In this document: one piece after another, positions 1 through 8,249 of the stretch | Layout of the letters: each line of letters opens with the position of its first letter | Position numbering within the stretch: the stretch's first letter is position 1 | Source of the DNA: Comamonas composti DSM 21721 | GTDB lineage: Bacteria; Pseudomonadota; Gammaproteobacteria; Burkholderiales; Burkholderiaceae_C | Reading direction: 5' to 3' | Length of the DNA stretch: 64,000 nucleotides | Assembly: GCF_000429845.1 (NCBI RefSeq) | Contig: NZ_AUCQ01000006.1 | Span: 62,001-126,000 of the forward strand | Position numbers and translations under genes: made by a program | Notes under the pieces: generated by a model | Database searches by the model: none | What the model saw: only the letters and a program-made list of their open reading frames with translations | What the model was told of the DNA's origin: nothing

Positions 1-484
1 CCCAGGCATCATCTCCCACCACGGCGGGCACATCGGCCGTATCGGGCGCCGCCAGCAGCTGCCGCACCGTGCCAGCCAGCGTCTCGGCCAGTTGCGGGGC
101 CTCGGGCAGCGGGGGCGCAAAAATCAGCCTGGGGGTGTTGGCATGCGCACCACGCCTTGCACTCCAGCGCATGATGAGCTTGTGCATCCAGCGGCGCAGC
201 GCGGGCTCATCGGGCACCATGACCGGCACGATGACCACGGTGTGCGCGGCCTGGCAGGCGTCCAGAGCCTCGGGCAAGGCCGGCTGGTAACGGTCCACAA
301 AGGCAGGCTGCACCACGATCTGCGTCCAGGCCGGCGCCATGCCCTGTGCCTGTGTTTCGGCCTGCAAACGGGCATGTACATGCGCTGCCAGCTGGGCCAG
401 TTCCGCCTCGCTGGCGGCATAGACCGCCCCCCGTCCGAGCAGGATGACGGCCAGCGCATGCGAAGCGCTTGCGGTGGTGTTCAA
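1..484 (-). CDS. CbiX/sirohydrochlorin chelatase-like protein (3' part outside window)
   Basis: The visible 161 codons open with a hydrophobic strand ending in LLGRG and continue with AAHVHARLQ and a long run of Ala/Pro-rich helix. This resembles the CbiX/SirB class II chelatase fold, which inserts Co or Fe into sirohydrochlorin-type tetrapyrroles in the cytoplasm. The start is taken as TTG at 484-482, overlapping the TGA of the upstream lipoprotein gene by four bases (TTGA), which implies translational coupling. It is the last visible gene after a cobalamin riboswitch, a TonB receptor and a BtuF-like lipoprotein, consistent with corrinoid uptake or remodelling. The stop lies beyond base 1, so length and the distal half cannot be judged; the family call is moderate. 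Confidence 0.55.
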   Translation of the reverse strand, partial: MNTTASASHALAVILLGRGAVYAASEAELAQLAAHVHARLQAETQAQGMAPAWTQIVVQPAFVDRYQPALPEALDACQAAHTVVIVPVMVPDEPALRRWMHKLIMRWSARRGAHANTPRLIFAPPLPEAPQLAETLAGTVRQLLAAPDTADVPAVVGDDAW

Positions 485-1530
485 TGCAGGGCCTCCTGCT
501 GGAACTCCACCGCATTGACGCCGATCTTTCGCTCGGGATGCAGGGCCGCAGCCAGCCGCTGCGCCGTCTCCACATTGCGTGGGCCGGGCGTGGCCTCGGC
601 ATAGCTCATCACAAAAAACCGGCGATGGCGAATCGCACTCACCGCTTCCAGCTCTTTTTTCTGCAGCAGAAAATCAATTTTCCCCTGCGCATTGGGCGTG
701 CCGTAGTCGACGATGATGATCCACTCGGGGTCGCGGTCGATCACATCTTCCCAGTTGCCCTTGGGCCAGTTCTTGGCCAGGTCGGCAAAAATATTGGTGG
801 CACCGGCCTCATCCATCATGGCCTGGGGCATGCCGAAGCGGCCCACGGTGGTGGGGATTTTTTCGCCGCTGTCAAACACAAAGACGCGGGGGCGATCTAC
901 CACGCCCTGCATTTGCTGCCTCAGCTGCTGCAACGCTGCACGCAGCGGCGCCAGGCACGCCTCGGCCTGCGGCCCGATGCCAAAGATGCGGGCCACGTTC
1001 TCCATGTCTTTGAAACCATCGTCCAGCGCCACACGCTCGCGCTGTTGCACATGGATGCAGGACTCGGACAGCACATAGGACGCCACCCCATGTTCGGCCA
1101 GGCGCTCGGGGGTGATGCCGCCGGGGCGAAATCCGTAGCTCCACCCTGCAAAGACAAAGTCGGCGTTCGCACCCAGCAGGCTCTCCATATTCATGCCCTG
1201 TGCCGACAGATTGGGCACCCGTGCAAGCCAGGGTGCAAGCTGTGGGCTGATGGCTTTGTGCGACGAGATGCCGCCATAGCCCACCAGCTTGTCACCCAGC
1301 CCGAGGAACAGAAACATCTCGGCAATGTTCACGTCATGTGTGACGGCGCGCTGGGGCACGCGGTCATAGCGTGTGGGCTGGCCGCACACATCGATGACCA
1401 CGGCAGGCGCATGCTCCCGGGCATGGGCCTGCTCTGCTGCAGGCTGCGGCGTTTTGTGCTCGCCACAGCCTGCCGCCAGCAAAGCCAGCGGCAGCATGCA
1501 GGCGCGAAGCAGCAATCTGCGCATGGCCAT
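481..1530 (-). CDS. BtuF-like ABC transporter substrate-binding lipoprotein
   Basis: 349 residues from ATG 1530. An N-terminal signal ends in a lipobox LLAAGC with the lipidated Cys at residue 22, so the protein should be anchored in the periplasm. The body is a periplasmic-binding fold of the FepB/BtuF type, with the segment RAVTHDVNIAEMFLFLGLGDKLVGYG near the N-terminus and a long connecting helix. It should deliver a chelated metal ligand to the FecCD permease encoded at 4986-6083. Its ATG overlaps the TGA of the TonB receptor gene by one base (TGATG), so it is translated from the riboswitch-controlled transcript. Corrinoid as ligand is inferred from that riboswitch; the sequence alone would also allow a siderophore. 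Confidence 0.8.
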   Translation of the reverse strand: MAMRRLLLRACMLPLALLAAGCGEHKTPQPAAEQAHAREHAPAVVIDVCGQPTRYDRVPQRAVTHDVNIAEMFLFLGLGDKLVGYGGISSHKAISPQLAPWLARVPNLSAQGMNMESLLGANADFVFAGWSYGFRPGGITPERLAEHGVASYVLSESCIHVQQRERVALDDGFKDMENVARIFGIGPQAEACLAPLRAALQQLRQQMQGVVDRPRVFVFDSGEKIPTTVGRFGMPQAMMDEAGATNIFADLAKNWPKGNWEDVIDRDPEWIIIVDYGTPNAQGKIDFLLQKKELEAVSAIRHRRFFVMSYAEATPGPRNVETAQRLAAALHPERKIGVNAVEFQQEALH

Positions 1531-3677
1531 CAAAAGCGCATCTGCGCCATCAGCTCCACGCTGCGGCTGCTGCCCAGAATCCACTGGGTGTTGTAGGCCG
1601 AGGTGGCATAGACGCGGTTGGTCAGATTGCGGCCAATCAGGCTCACGGTGGTCTTGGGGTTCACATTCCAGCGCACCACTGCATCCACCAGGGTGTAGGC
1701 AGGCAGGCGCTTGGCGTCGCTGTTGGCGTTGTCGCCAAAGCGCTGGCCCACATGGCGCAGGCCCAGCGAGGCACGCCAGTCGCCCATGCGGTAATGGCCC
1801 CACAGATTGGCCGTGACCTTGGGCACATTGGAGGGGCGGTTGCCGGCACGGTTGGCGCCTCCTGCCTCGATCAGCTCGTCAAACTTGGCGCGTGTATAGG
1901 CGGCATTGGCTTCCAGGCGGAAGGCCGGGGTCACATTGAAGGCGCCCGCCAGCTCCAGCCCATTCGAGGACTGCTTTCCGCCCTGAATCGACAGGGCCGA
2001 GTTGTTCGGGTCGCGCGTGATGATGTCGTTCTTGGTGATCTGGAACAGCGCTGCCGTCCACTCACCACGGCCTGCGGCCAGCTGCTGCTTGAAGCCCAGC
2101 TCCTGCTGGCGGCCCTTGCTCAGGGTATAGCCCGTCTGCGATGACGCGAGAGACAACAGGCTGGTGACCGGGTCATGGCCGGTGCTCATTTGCGCATAGA
2201 CGCTGGACGCTTCGTTCAGCTTGTAGGTGGCACCCAGGCGCCATGAGGTGCCGTTCAGGTTTTTGTCAAACCCCGTATTGGGAGAGACCAGTTCCTGGCG
2301 CGAGAACTCGTACCAGTCGCGGCGTATGCCCCCCATCAACAGCCATTGCGGATGGATCTTCCAGGCATCCTCGATAAACAGCGCGTTCTGGCGCAGCGTG
2401 GAGTCCATCTTCGGCTGATAAGGATTGGCGCTGCGCCAGGGAGCGGATCCCGGGTCAAAGGCCGGCACATCAATGCTGGTGGTAGTGTATGGAGAGTTGC
2501 TGGTATTGCTGAAGTTGGTGTGGGAGACATCCCAGCCCACAGCCACCTGGTGGGCACCCGCCTTCCAGTCCAGTGCCATGCGGTTGCCGTTTTGCTGCAG
2601 GGCATGGCCTATCTCCAGATAGTCCGCAAGAGTGACTTTGCCTGTTGCTGGCTTGTAGTCATAGGCTTCGATGTTCTTCCAGTGGCGGTCGGAACTGAAG
2701 TGGTAAATCTCGTTGCGCACGCTCAAGGCCTCGTTGACCTGCCAGCTGGCCTTGGCCTTGAAACGCCGGTCACGGTAGTGGATGTCGCTGTCCTCGGAGT
2801 TGTAGCCCTGGTTCTTCAACTCGCGCGCCAGACGGCCATCCACCACCGGCGTGCCGTAGTAGCGCGATGGATTCTGGTTGCTGATGTCGGCCGTCAGATC
2901 GAAGGTGAGATCGCTGCGCGGCTGCCAGCGCAGCGCGCTCATCAGCTTGGCACTCTTGCTGTCGTCAAAGGGGCGGGCGCCATCGCTGCTGCTGCCATAG
3001 GCATCCACGCGGTAGCTCAGGGTCTCGCTGAGGGCTCCGGTACTGCCCAGGCCCACACGCGCCGTGCCGTGGTTGCCGCCGGTGAGCATGAGCTCGGTGG
3101 AGCGTTCGCGGCTGGGTTGCTTGCGGATGGCATTGACCGTGGCGCCCATGGTGCCACTGCCATACATCAACGAGGCCGGGCCACGCAGCACGTCAAAGCG
3201 CTCATAGCCCCAGGTGTCCGAGGGATAGTTCACCGTGCCCGAGCCCACGCCCTGGGTGATGCCGTCCTCGGCCACGCCCACCGAGTTCACGCCGTAAAAG
3301 CCGCGGCTGGCAAACGACAGCCCGCCATTGCCCGGCGAGCCTGCAGCCGTCAGGCCCACGGTGCGGGTGACCGCATCCACAGCACCCCGGTCGGCACGCT
3401 CATCGATTTGCTCGGCCGATACGCCGCTGACGCTGGCGGGCAGGTCCAGCACGCGCACATCCACATGCGAGGCCGATGTGGCGGGGCGGTTGGTGTCCAG
3501 GGGCGCTTCGGCCTGGCGGGCCTCCTGCACCGTGACTTCGGGCAGGGTTGGCTGGGCCAGCACGGCAGCCGGCCACAGCAGCGCCACTTGCAGCGCAGCG
3601 CTGCTGGAACGGAGAGAAAAAGGAGGTTTTTTGCCGGAAGCCGTGGAGGCGGCAGGAAGAGCTGGTGTATTGCGCAT
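1530..3677 (-). CDS. TonB-dependent outer-membrane receptor under cobalamin riboswitch control
   Basis: 715 residues from ATG 3677. A signal peptide with cleavage near residue 41 (VLA/QP) is followed by a TonB box LPEVTVQ at about 45-51. A plug domain contains the ERFDVLRGPASLMYGSG segment typical of siderophore-type receptors, and the beta barrel ends in the aromatic residue of QMRF. Such receptors import large chelates across the outer membrane using TonB energy. The upstream open frame extends to 4082 only because it runs through the riboswitch, so the internal ATG that follows the riboswitch and precedes a signal peptide was chosen. The barrel looks more like TonB-siderophore receptors than classic BtuB, yet the B12 element argues for a corrinoid ligand. 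Confidence 0.85.
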   Translation of the reverse strand: MRNTPALPAASTASGKKPPFSLRSSSAALQVALLWPAAVLAQPTLPEVTVQEARQAEAPLDTNRPATSASHVDVRVLDLPASVSGVSAEQIDERADRGAVDAVTRTVGLTAAGSPGNGGLSFASRGFYGVNSVGVAEDGITQGVGSGTVNYPSDTWGYERFDVLRGPASLMYGSGTMGATVNAIRKQPSRERSTELMLTGGNHGTARVGLGSTGALSETLSYRVDAYGSSSDGARPFDDSKSAKLMSALRWQPRSDLTFDLTADISNQNPSRYYGTPVVDGRLARELKNQGYNSEDSDIHYRDRRFKAKASWQVNEALSVRNEIYHFSSDRHWKNIEAYDYKPATGKVTLADYLEIGHALQQNGNRMALDWKAGAHQVAVGWDVSHTNFSNTSNSPYTTTSIDVPAFDPGSAPWRSANPYQPKMDSTLRQNALFIEDAWKIHPQWLLMGGIRRDWYEFSRQELVSPNTGFDKNLNGTSWRLGATYKLNEASSVYAQMSTGHDPVTSLLSLASSQTGYTLSKGRQQELGFKQQLAAGRGEWTAALFQITKNDIITRDPNNSALSIQGGKQSSNGLELAGAFNVTPAFRLEANAAYTRAKFDELIEAGGANRAGNRPSNVPKVTANLWGHYRMGDWRASLGLRHVGQRFGDNANSDAKRLPAYTLVDAVVRWNVNPKTTVSLIGRNLTNRVYATSAYNTQWILGSSRSVELMAQMRF

Positions 3678-3827
3678 TTCAAAAAAGGCTGGAACCGCCT
3701 GATGGGAAAGCTGCGCAGACCAAGGCTTCGCCGGGGACGGCAATGCGCTCTGAGATTCCGGCCGCCATCCGCACCCCGCAGACAGTTGTAGCAAGCGCCA
3801 GTCGCAGGGCGACGGCACGGTGTGGCG

Positions 3828-4075
3828 TTTCGACAGGCCGGTCTCCGGGCTCACAGGCAGCGCATCACTGCACCTTCTCTCCCCGACCTTCCCGGGTGGC
3901 TCGCACAGATGTTTTGTGAGCGAGCCGACCCAGTGGCCGCAAGCGCGTGAAGCGACTTGCATGGGGTGTTTTTCCTGCATACCGTTGCGGGGGCAGCCAA
4001 GGCATGGCGGTTGCAGAACATGTTCTCCAACCGGACCTTGTTCCCGTTTCACTTGCTGCAAAGCAAGCACCTGCC
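3828..4075 (-). ncRNA. Cobalamin (B12) riboswitch
   Basis: Read on the minus strand, the leader has the conserved landmarks of the cobalamin riboswitch in order: AGGTGCTTG near 4072, then GGGAACAAGGTC, then GCTGCCCCCGCAACGGTA near 3975, then GCCACTGGGTCGG near 3930, then GAGCCACCCGGGAAGG near 3890. It finishes with the B12 box GAGCCCGGAGACCGGCC at about 3834-3852. It lies about 150 bases before the receptor ATG. Binding of adenosylcobalamin is expected to reduce expression of the receptor, lipoprotein and chelatase genes. The identification rests on motif order, not on a covariance model. Confidence 0.93.
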
Positions 4076-4139
4076 GAAACAATGTGCCTCTCGGAGTATC
4101 TCCAAGGCACGGGGAAGGAGTCTATCAGCCAAGCCCCCA

Positions 4140-4164
4140 GCCTGCCGGGTCAACCGTGGCAGGC
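4140..4164 (-). other. Short hairpin after the ATPase gene
   Basis: A 7-bp inverted repeat, GCCTGCC and GGCAGGC with an 11-base loop, sits between the ATPase stop (4198) and the riboswitch. It has no T-run, so it could be a weak terminator or simply part of the spacer. The promoter of the riboswitch transcript must lie close by, but no convincing -35/-10 pair was found. Confidence 0.35.
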
Positions 4165-4197
4165 ACGGGTGATTACCAGGGCCGGCGAAAGCAGCGG

Positions 4198-4989
4198 CTA
4201 CAGCATCTCTTGCGGCAGATACTCGATCAAGAGCTTGCCCGTGCGCGCGCTGGTGCTGACCAGGGCGCGCACGCCGTAGACCTGGGCAATGGTCTCTTCC
4301 GTCAGCACCTGGGTCGGTGTGCCCTGGGCCACCAGGGCGCCGCCTTGCAGCAGGTAGAGGCGGTCGCAGTAATGTGCCGCCATCTGCAACTCGTGCAGCG
4401 CGGCCAGCGTGGTCAGGCCCAGGCTGCGTATCAGGTTCATCAGCTCGAACTGGTGGCGCACATCCAGGTGGTTGGTGGGCTCATCCAGCACCAGCATGGG
4501 CGCCTGCTGGGCCAGGGCGCGGGCCATCAGCACACGCTGTTTTTCCCCGCCAGAGAGCGTGGAAAACATGCGCTGGGCGAGATTCTGCGCATCCACGCGC
4601 TGCAAGGCCTGCGCCACGATGTCCAAATCCTCCTGGCTGTCGCGCGCCCATGCAGCCTGGTGGGGGATGCGCCCCATCAACACCACGTCCTGCACGCTGA
4701 GGGCGAACTCGCTGCCGTTCTCCTGGGCCAGCACAGCCATGGCGCGCGCATTCTCGCGGGCACTGCTGCGCCAGACATCACGGCCCTGCTGCAGCACGCT
4801 GCCAGCGGCGGGTTGGAGGATGCGGTAGATCATGCGCAGCAGCGTGGATTTGCCGCTGCCGTTGGGGCCCAACAGGCCCACGAATTCGCCCCTGCCCACA
4901 TGCAGGCTGACATCGCGCACGATATGGGCCGCAGCCGCCTGCCAGTGCAAGCCCCGGGCCTGCAGTTGCATGTCTAAGAACGTATTCAC
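4198..4989 (-). CDS. FecE/BtuD-like ABC transporter ATP-binding protein
   Basis: 263 residues from GTG 4989, which overlaps the permease TGA by four bases (GTGA); ATG 4971 is the alternative. The Walker A motif GPNGSGKST is at about residues 41-49, the signature LSGGEKQRV near 143, Walker B MLVLDEPTNHLD near 163, and a switch His follows in ALHE. This is the cytoplasmic ATPase that drives the neighbouring FecCD-type permease. Together they import an iron chelate, haem or corrinoid. The adjacent B12 riboswitch makes corrinoid the best guess, although this gene lies upstream of the riboswitch and is not obviously controlled by it. Confidence 0.88.
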   Translation of the reverse strand: MNTFLDMQLQARGLHWQAAAAHIVRDVSLHVGRGEFVGLLGPNGSGKSTLLRMIYRILQPAAGSVLQQGRDVWRSSARENARAMAVLAQENGSEFALSVQDVVLMGRIPHQAAWARDSQEDLDIVAQALQRVDAQNLAQRMFSTLSGGEKQRVLMARALAQQAPMLVLDEPTNHLDVRHQFELMNLIRSLGLTTLAALHELQMAAHYCDRLYLLQGGALVAQGTPTQVLTEETIAQVYGVRALVSTSARTGKLLIEYLPQEML

Positions 4990-6083
4990 AGGCCCAGACC
5001 TTTGCTGCTGTTCTTGCGGCACAGCATCCAGACAAAAAACGGCCCGCCCAGCAACGAGGTGATGACGCCCACCGGCACCTCGGCCGGCGCAAAGCTGATG
5101 CGTGAAACCACATCCACCCAGACCAGAAAGATGGCCCCCAGCATCGCAGCCACCGGCAGCACGCGCCGGTGCTCGGCACCCACCAGCATGCGCGTGGTAT
5201 GGGGCACCATGAGACCGACAAAACCAATGGGGCCGGTGAGCGCCACCAGCACCCCGGTGACCATGGAGACCAGCACAAACAACCAGCGCCGCGTGCGCGT
5301 GGTGTCCACACCCAGCGTGGCCGCGCTTTCCTCCCCGGCCAGCAAGGCATTGAGGGAGCGCGCCTGGCCCAGCAGCAAGCCCATGCCCAGCAGCAGCAGG
5401 GCTGCAGGCAGGCCCAGTTCATCCCAGCGTGTGCCGGCCAGGCTGCCCAAGGTCCAGGTCAGCACGGCGTTGGCCAGCTCGCGCTGGTCCGAGGTCAGCA
5501 CCATCAGGCTGGTGACACCACCCAGACAATAGGCCACGGCCACTCCGCCCAGAATCAGGCGCGAGGCCAGCAACTGGCCCTGGACATGGGCCAGCAGATA
5601 GACCGCTGTGCAAGCCGTCAAGGCCCCTGCAAACGCCCCCAGCGGCAAGGCCAGGCTGCCCGCAAATGCCAGCACGCCAAAGGCCAGCACCGCGACCGCC
5701 CCCACCGAAGCGCCCGAAGACACGCCCAGCAAATAGGGATCGGCCAGCGGGTTGCGCACCATGGCCTGCATGGCCACGCCCACCAGCGCCAGACCGGCCC
5801 CGGCCAGTGCCGCCAGCAGCACGCGCGGCAGCCGTATGCGCCAGACGATTTGCTGCTGGGACACACTCCAGTCACCGGGCGCAAGCTCCAGGCCCAGCCG
5901 CAGGCCGATCTCCTGGGCGGCAATATGCCAGGCCTGTTGCGGTGCGATGCGCACAGGCCCCAGGGTGATGGCCAGCGTCAGCGAAATGGCCAGCAGAACC
6001 AGCAGGGCCAGCAGCCAGTAGCGCAGGCGGCGGCGCTGCAGCGCGAAGTGCAGGCTGGCGGCGCTCATGGTGTTGTCACGCAT
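4986..6083 (-). CDS. FecCD/BtuC-family ABC transporter permease
   Basis: 365 residues from ATG 6083, or 360 from ATG 6068. The protein is strongly hydrophobic with about nine to ten membrane spans. It includes the family hallmarks GAGLALVGVAMQAMVRNPLADPYLLGVSSGASVGAV in the first half and TGPIGFVGLMVPHTTRMLVG in the second, the latter forming the ATPase coupling loop. It makes the inner-membrane channel for a metal-chelate substrate and is translationally coupled to the ATPase gene. The substrate-binding lipoprotein is encoded separately, 2.7 kb further along the same strand, after the riboswitch. Confidence 0.88.
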   Translation of the reverse strand: MRDNTMSAASLHFALQRRRLRYWLLALLVLLAISLTLAITLGPVRIAPQQAWHIAAQEIGLRLGLELAPGDWSVSQQQIVWRIRLPRVLLAALAGAGLALVGVAMQAMVRNPLADPYLLGVSSGASVGAVAVLAFGVLAFAGSLALPLGAFAGALTACTAVYLLAHVQGQLLASRLILGGVAVAYCLGGVTSLMVLTSDQRELANAVLTWTLGSLAGTRWDELGLPAALLLLGMGLLLGQARSLNALLAGEESAATLGVDTTRTRRWLFVLVSMVTGVLVALTGPIGFVGLMVPHTTRMLVGAEHRRVLPVAAMLGAIFLVWVDVVSRISFAPAEVPVGVITSLLGGPFFVWMLCRKNSSKGLGL

Positions 6084-6410
6084 TCAGGACTCAGGACAGA
6101 ACTCTGGCACTCAGGATTAAGGACGATCTTGCACTCCAGAAAATCGTTGAAGCATTGTGCGAGAGCAAAAGCCGTGCGCCCTGCCCTCATGTCACCCGCC
6201 CGGCCCAAGCCGCTGGCACTTGCTGCATGACGGAGCATGCCGAGATCCGCTCCAGCGCGGGCCTGCCAGCCATCCTCCAATGCGGGCGCAGTATAAGACC
6301 GGCGACGCAGCAATTTTGGCCCAACGCTCCGCGCAGCCCTGGACTACGCCAGCCCAGAAACGCGAAAGCGGCCTGCGGCCGCTTTGGGAAAAGTCGGATC
6401 GGAAGCCGGC
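6084..6410. other. Gene-free interval upstream of the permease gene
   Basis: 327 bases without a convincing gene. No B12 box is visible here, unlike the leader at 3828-4075. A short direct repeat ACTCAGGA occurs twice near 6087 and 6110. A promoter for the permease operon and a terminator for the catabolic operon downstream would be expected on either side, but neither could be assigned. Confidence 0.4.
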
Positions 6411-7367
6411 TCAGTCCAGCTGCAACTCCTTCAACAGGCTCTCCTCATTGCGAAAACTGGCGATCGCAAACTCCGTGTACTCCTTGGGGCCGAAGTAGTG
6501 GCCGCGCACCGAGTAGTTGGCCAGAACCTTCTTGAACTCCGGATCCTGCTGGGCATTTCTGATCGCGGTATCGAGCTTGTTCACGATGTCCGCAGGCAGA
6601 TTCTTGGGCCCCGCTATGCCCACGGGCGAAGGCATGTCGAAGCCATAGCCTGCATCGTGCAGCGTGGGAATGGACTTGAAGTCGCCGGCTTTTTCATTCG
6701 CTGCCGTGGCCAGGGCCCGGATCTTGCCCGAGTTCAGATAGGGAACCAGGGTGTTGGAGGCCACGATGGAATCGATATGCCCGGCCATGAGTGCATTGAT
6801 CGACTCGGTATCTCCCTTGAAGGGGATGTGGTTGAACTCGGCACCGGACTTCTTGGAGAGCATGGCCATGGTGATGTGGTGGGCCGCGTATTTGCCAGGC
6901 GTTCCATAGCTCACGCTGCCGGGCTTGCTCTTGGCCTGGTTCACCAGATCCGCGAGGCTCTTGTAGGGCGACGAGGCATTGACCGCGACGATGAAGTCGT
7001 AGGTCATATAGGTGGCGATGTAGGTCACATCGTCTATGGGGTGGTAGTTGGTCTTTTGTATATAGGGCTGGCGGAAGATGGAGATGGGCGTCAGCGCCAG
7101 CCGGTAGCCATCGGGCTTGGCGCTCTTCATGTCGACCACCCCCATGGAGCCGGCCACACCGGGCTTGTTCTCTATCACCACAGGCTGCTTGAGCTGGGCA
7201 GCAATGCTTTTGCCCATGGCTCTCGCAATCACGTCGGTCACGCCACCAGGGGAGAAAGGCACGATCAGGGTGATGGGGCGGCTGGGATAGTCGCTGGCCT
7301 GGGCTGCGCCTGCAGCCACCAGGCCGGCGGCGAGAGCCAGCAGGCTGCGTCGGACTTTATGAATCAT
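6411..7367 (-). CDS. Bug/TctC-family periplasmic solute receptor (distal copy)
   Basis: 318 residues. A signal peptide is cleaved near AAQA/SDYP and is followed at once by the family strand ITLIVPFSPGGVTDVIAR, where the PGG loop helps form the ligand pocket. Tripartite tricarboxylate transporter family receptors of this type are greatly expanded in Bordetella, Cupriavidus and Comamonas and bind carboxylates such as aromatic or dicarboxylic acids. It is the last gene of the operon starting at 13091, 18 bases after the crotonase gene. No TctA/TctB membrane partners are adjacent, which is common for Bug proteins. The ligand is unknown; an acid activated by the operon's CoA ligase is likely. Confidence 0.9.
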   Translation of the reverse strand: MIHKVRRSLLALAAGLVAAGAAQASDYPSRPITLIVPFSPGGVTDVIARAMGKSIAAQLKQPVVIENKPGVAGSMGVVDMKSAKPDGYRLALTPISIFRQPYIQKTNYHPIDDVTYIATYMTYDFIVAVNASSPYKSLADLVNQAKSKPGSVSYGTPGKYAAHHITMAMLSKKSGAEFNHIPFKGDTESINALMAGHIDSIVASNTLVPYLNSGKIRALATAANEKAGDFKSIPTLHDAGYGFDMPSPVGIAGPKNLPADIVNKLDTAIRNAQQDPEFKKVLANYSVRGHYFGPKEYTEFAIASFRNEESLLKELQLD

Positions 7368-7385
7368 GATTGTCTCCTGGTATTT

Positions 7386-8186
7386 TCATTGGCCCGTAAA
7401 GCGGGCAGGACGCTTTTCCAGGAAGGAGCGCATGCCTTCCTGAAAGTCCTGGGTTCTGGCCAGTTGCACGAACTGCAAAAACACATGGTGCACGTGGTCG
7501 TCAAAGCGTTCGGACAGGCCCATACGCATCAGGCGCTTGGCGCTTTGCACGGCCAGGGGGGCATTCGCGCAGATGTCGTCGACCACGGACATGGCCTGTA
7601 CCTTTTCCTCTTCGTTGGAAAAGCCATAGTCGGCCAGCCCCAGCTCCAGGCTTTGCTGCAGATCGAGGTTCTTGCCCGTAAAGATCACCTGGGCAGCCTT
7701 GGACCAGCCCAGCATGCGCGGCAGATACCAGGTGCCACCCGACTCGGGCACCACGCCGCGCTTGACGAAGGCCGGGGACAGCTTGGCCTCGTGGCTCATG
7801 ATGCGCATGTCGCAGCCCAGGGCCAAATCCATGCCATAGCCTGCGGCCGAGCCATTGAGCAGGCAGATGCAGGGCTTGTCGAGGTTGTGCAGCACCGTGG
7901 GCGGCGCAATCCTCAGGTCGAGGTTCACATGCACGTTGTTGTTGGACTTCTCCGAACCGATGCTGTCGCCGCTCAGGGCATCCTGAATGTCCAGCCCTAC
8001 GCAAAAGGCCTTGCCAGCGCCAGTCAGCACGATGGCGCGCACCTGCGGATCCTGGTTGGCCTGCAGCAGACGCTCGCCCAGCGTATCCAGCATGGTGCGC
8101 GTGATCGCGTTGAGGCGCTCGGGCCGGTTGAGCGTAATCGTGGCCACATGTCCATCGACTGCGTAGAGAACTTCGTTATTTGCCAT
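7386..8186 (-). CDS. Enoyl-CoA hydratase/isomerase (crotonase) family protein
   Basis: 266 residues with a crotonase fold: an oxyanion-hole strand IVLTGAGKAFCVGLDIQDA near residues 50-70, then LNGSAAGYGMDLALGCDMRI, then FVKRGVVPESGGTWYLPRMLG. The two glutamates of classical enoyl-CoA hydratase are not in their usual places. The acidic residue instead falls in VPESGG, the position used by PaaG-type and dienoyl-CoA isomerases. The likely role is hydration or double-bond shifting of a CoA thioester made by the operon's ligase. Spacing of 63 and 18 bases to its neighbours fits one transcript. Confidence 0.88.
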   Translation of the reverse strand: MANNEVLYAVDGHVATITLNRPERLNAITRTMLDTLGERLLQANQDPQVRAIVLTGAGKAFCVGLDIQDALSGDSIGSEKSNNNVHVNLDLRIAPPTVLHNLDKPCICLLNGSAAGYGMDLALGCDMRIMSHEAKLSPAFVKRGVVPESGGTWYLPRMLGWSKAAQVIFTGKNLDLQQSLELGLADYGFSNEEEKVQAMSVVDDICANAPLAVQSAKRLMRMGLSERFDDHVHHVFLQFVQLARTQDFQEGMRSFLEKRPARFTGQ

Positions 8187-8249
8187 GGTGATCCCAAATA
8201 GTGATGAAAGAAAAGTGCCTGCACCGTGAAGTGCGGCCTGAAAGCCTCT

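Noticed and set aside
2346-3791. 481-codon plus-strand open frame opposite the TonB receptor
   Set aside because: A complementary shadow of the receptor reading frame; no ribosome site and no recognisable domain.
3678-4082. N-terminal extension of the TonB receptor to an ATG at 4082
   Set aside because: The extension is the riboswitch read as codons; the signal peptide and TonB box belong to the start at 3677.
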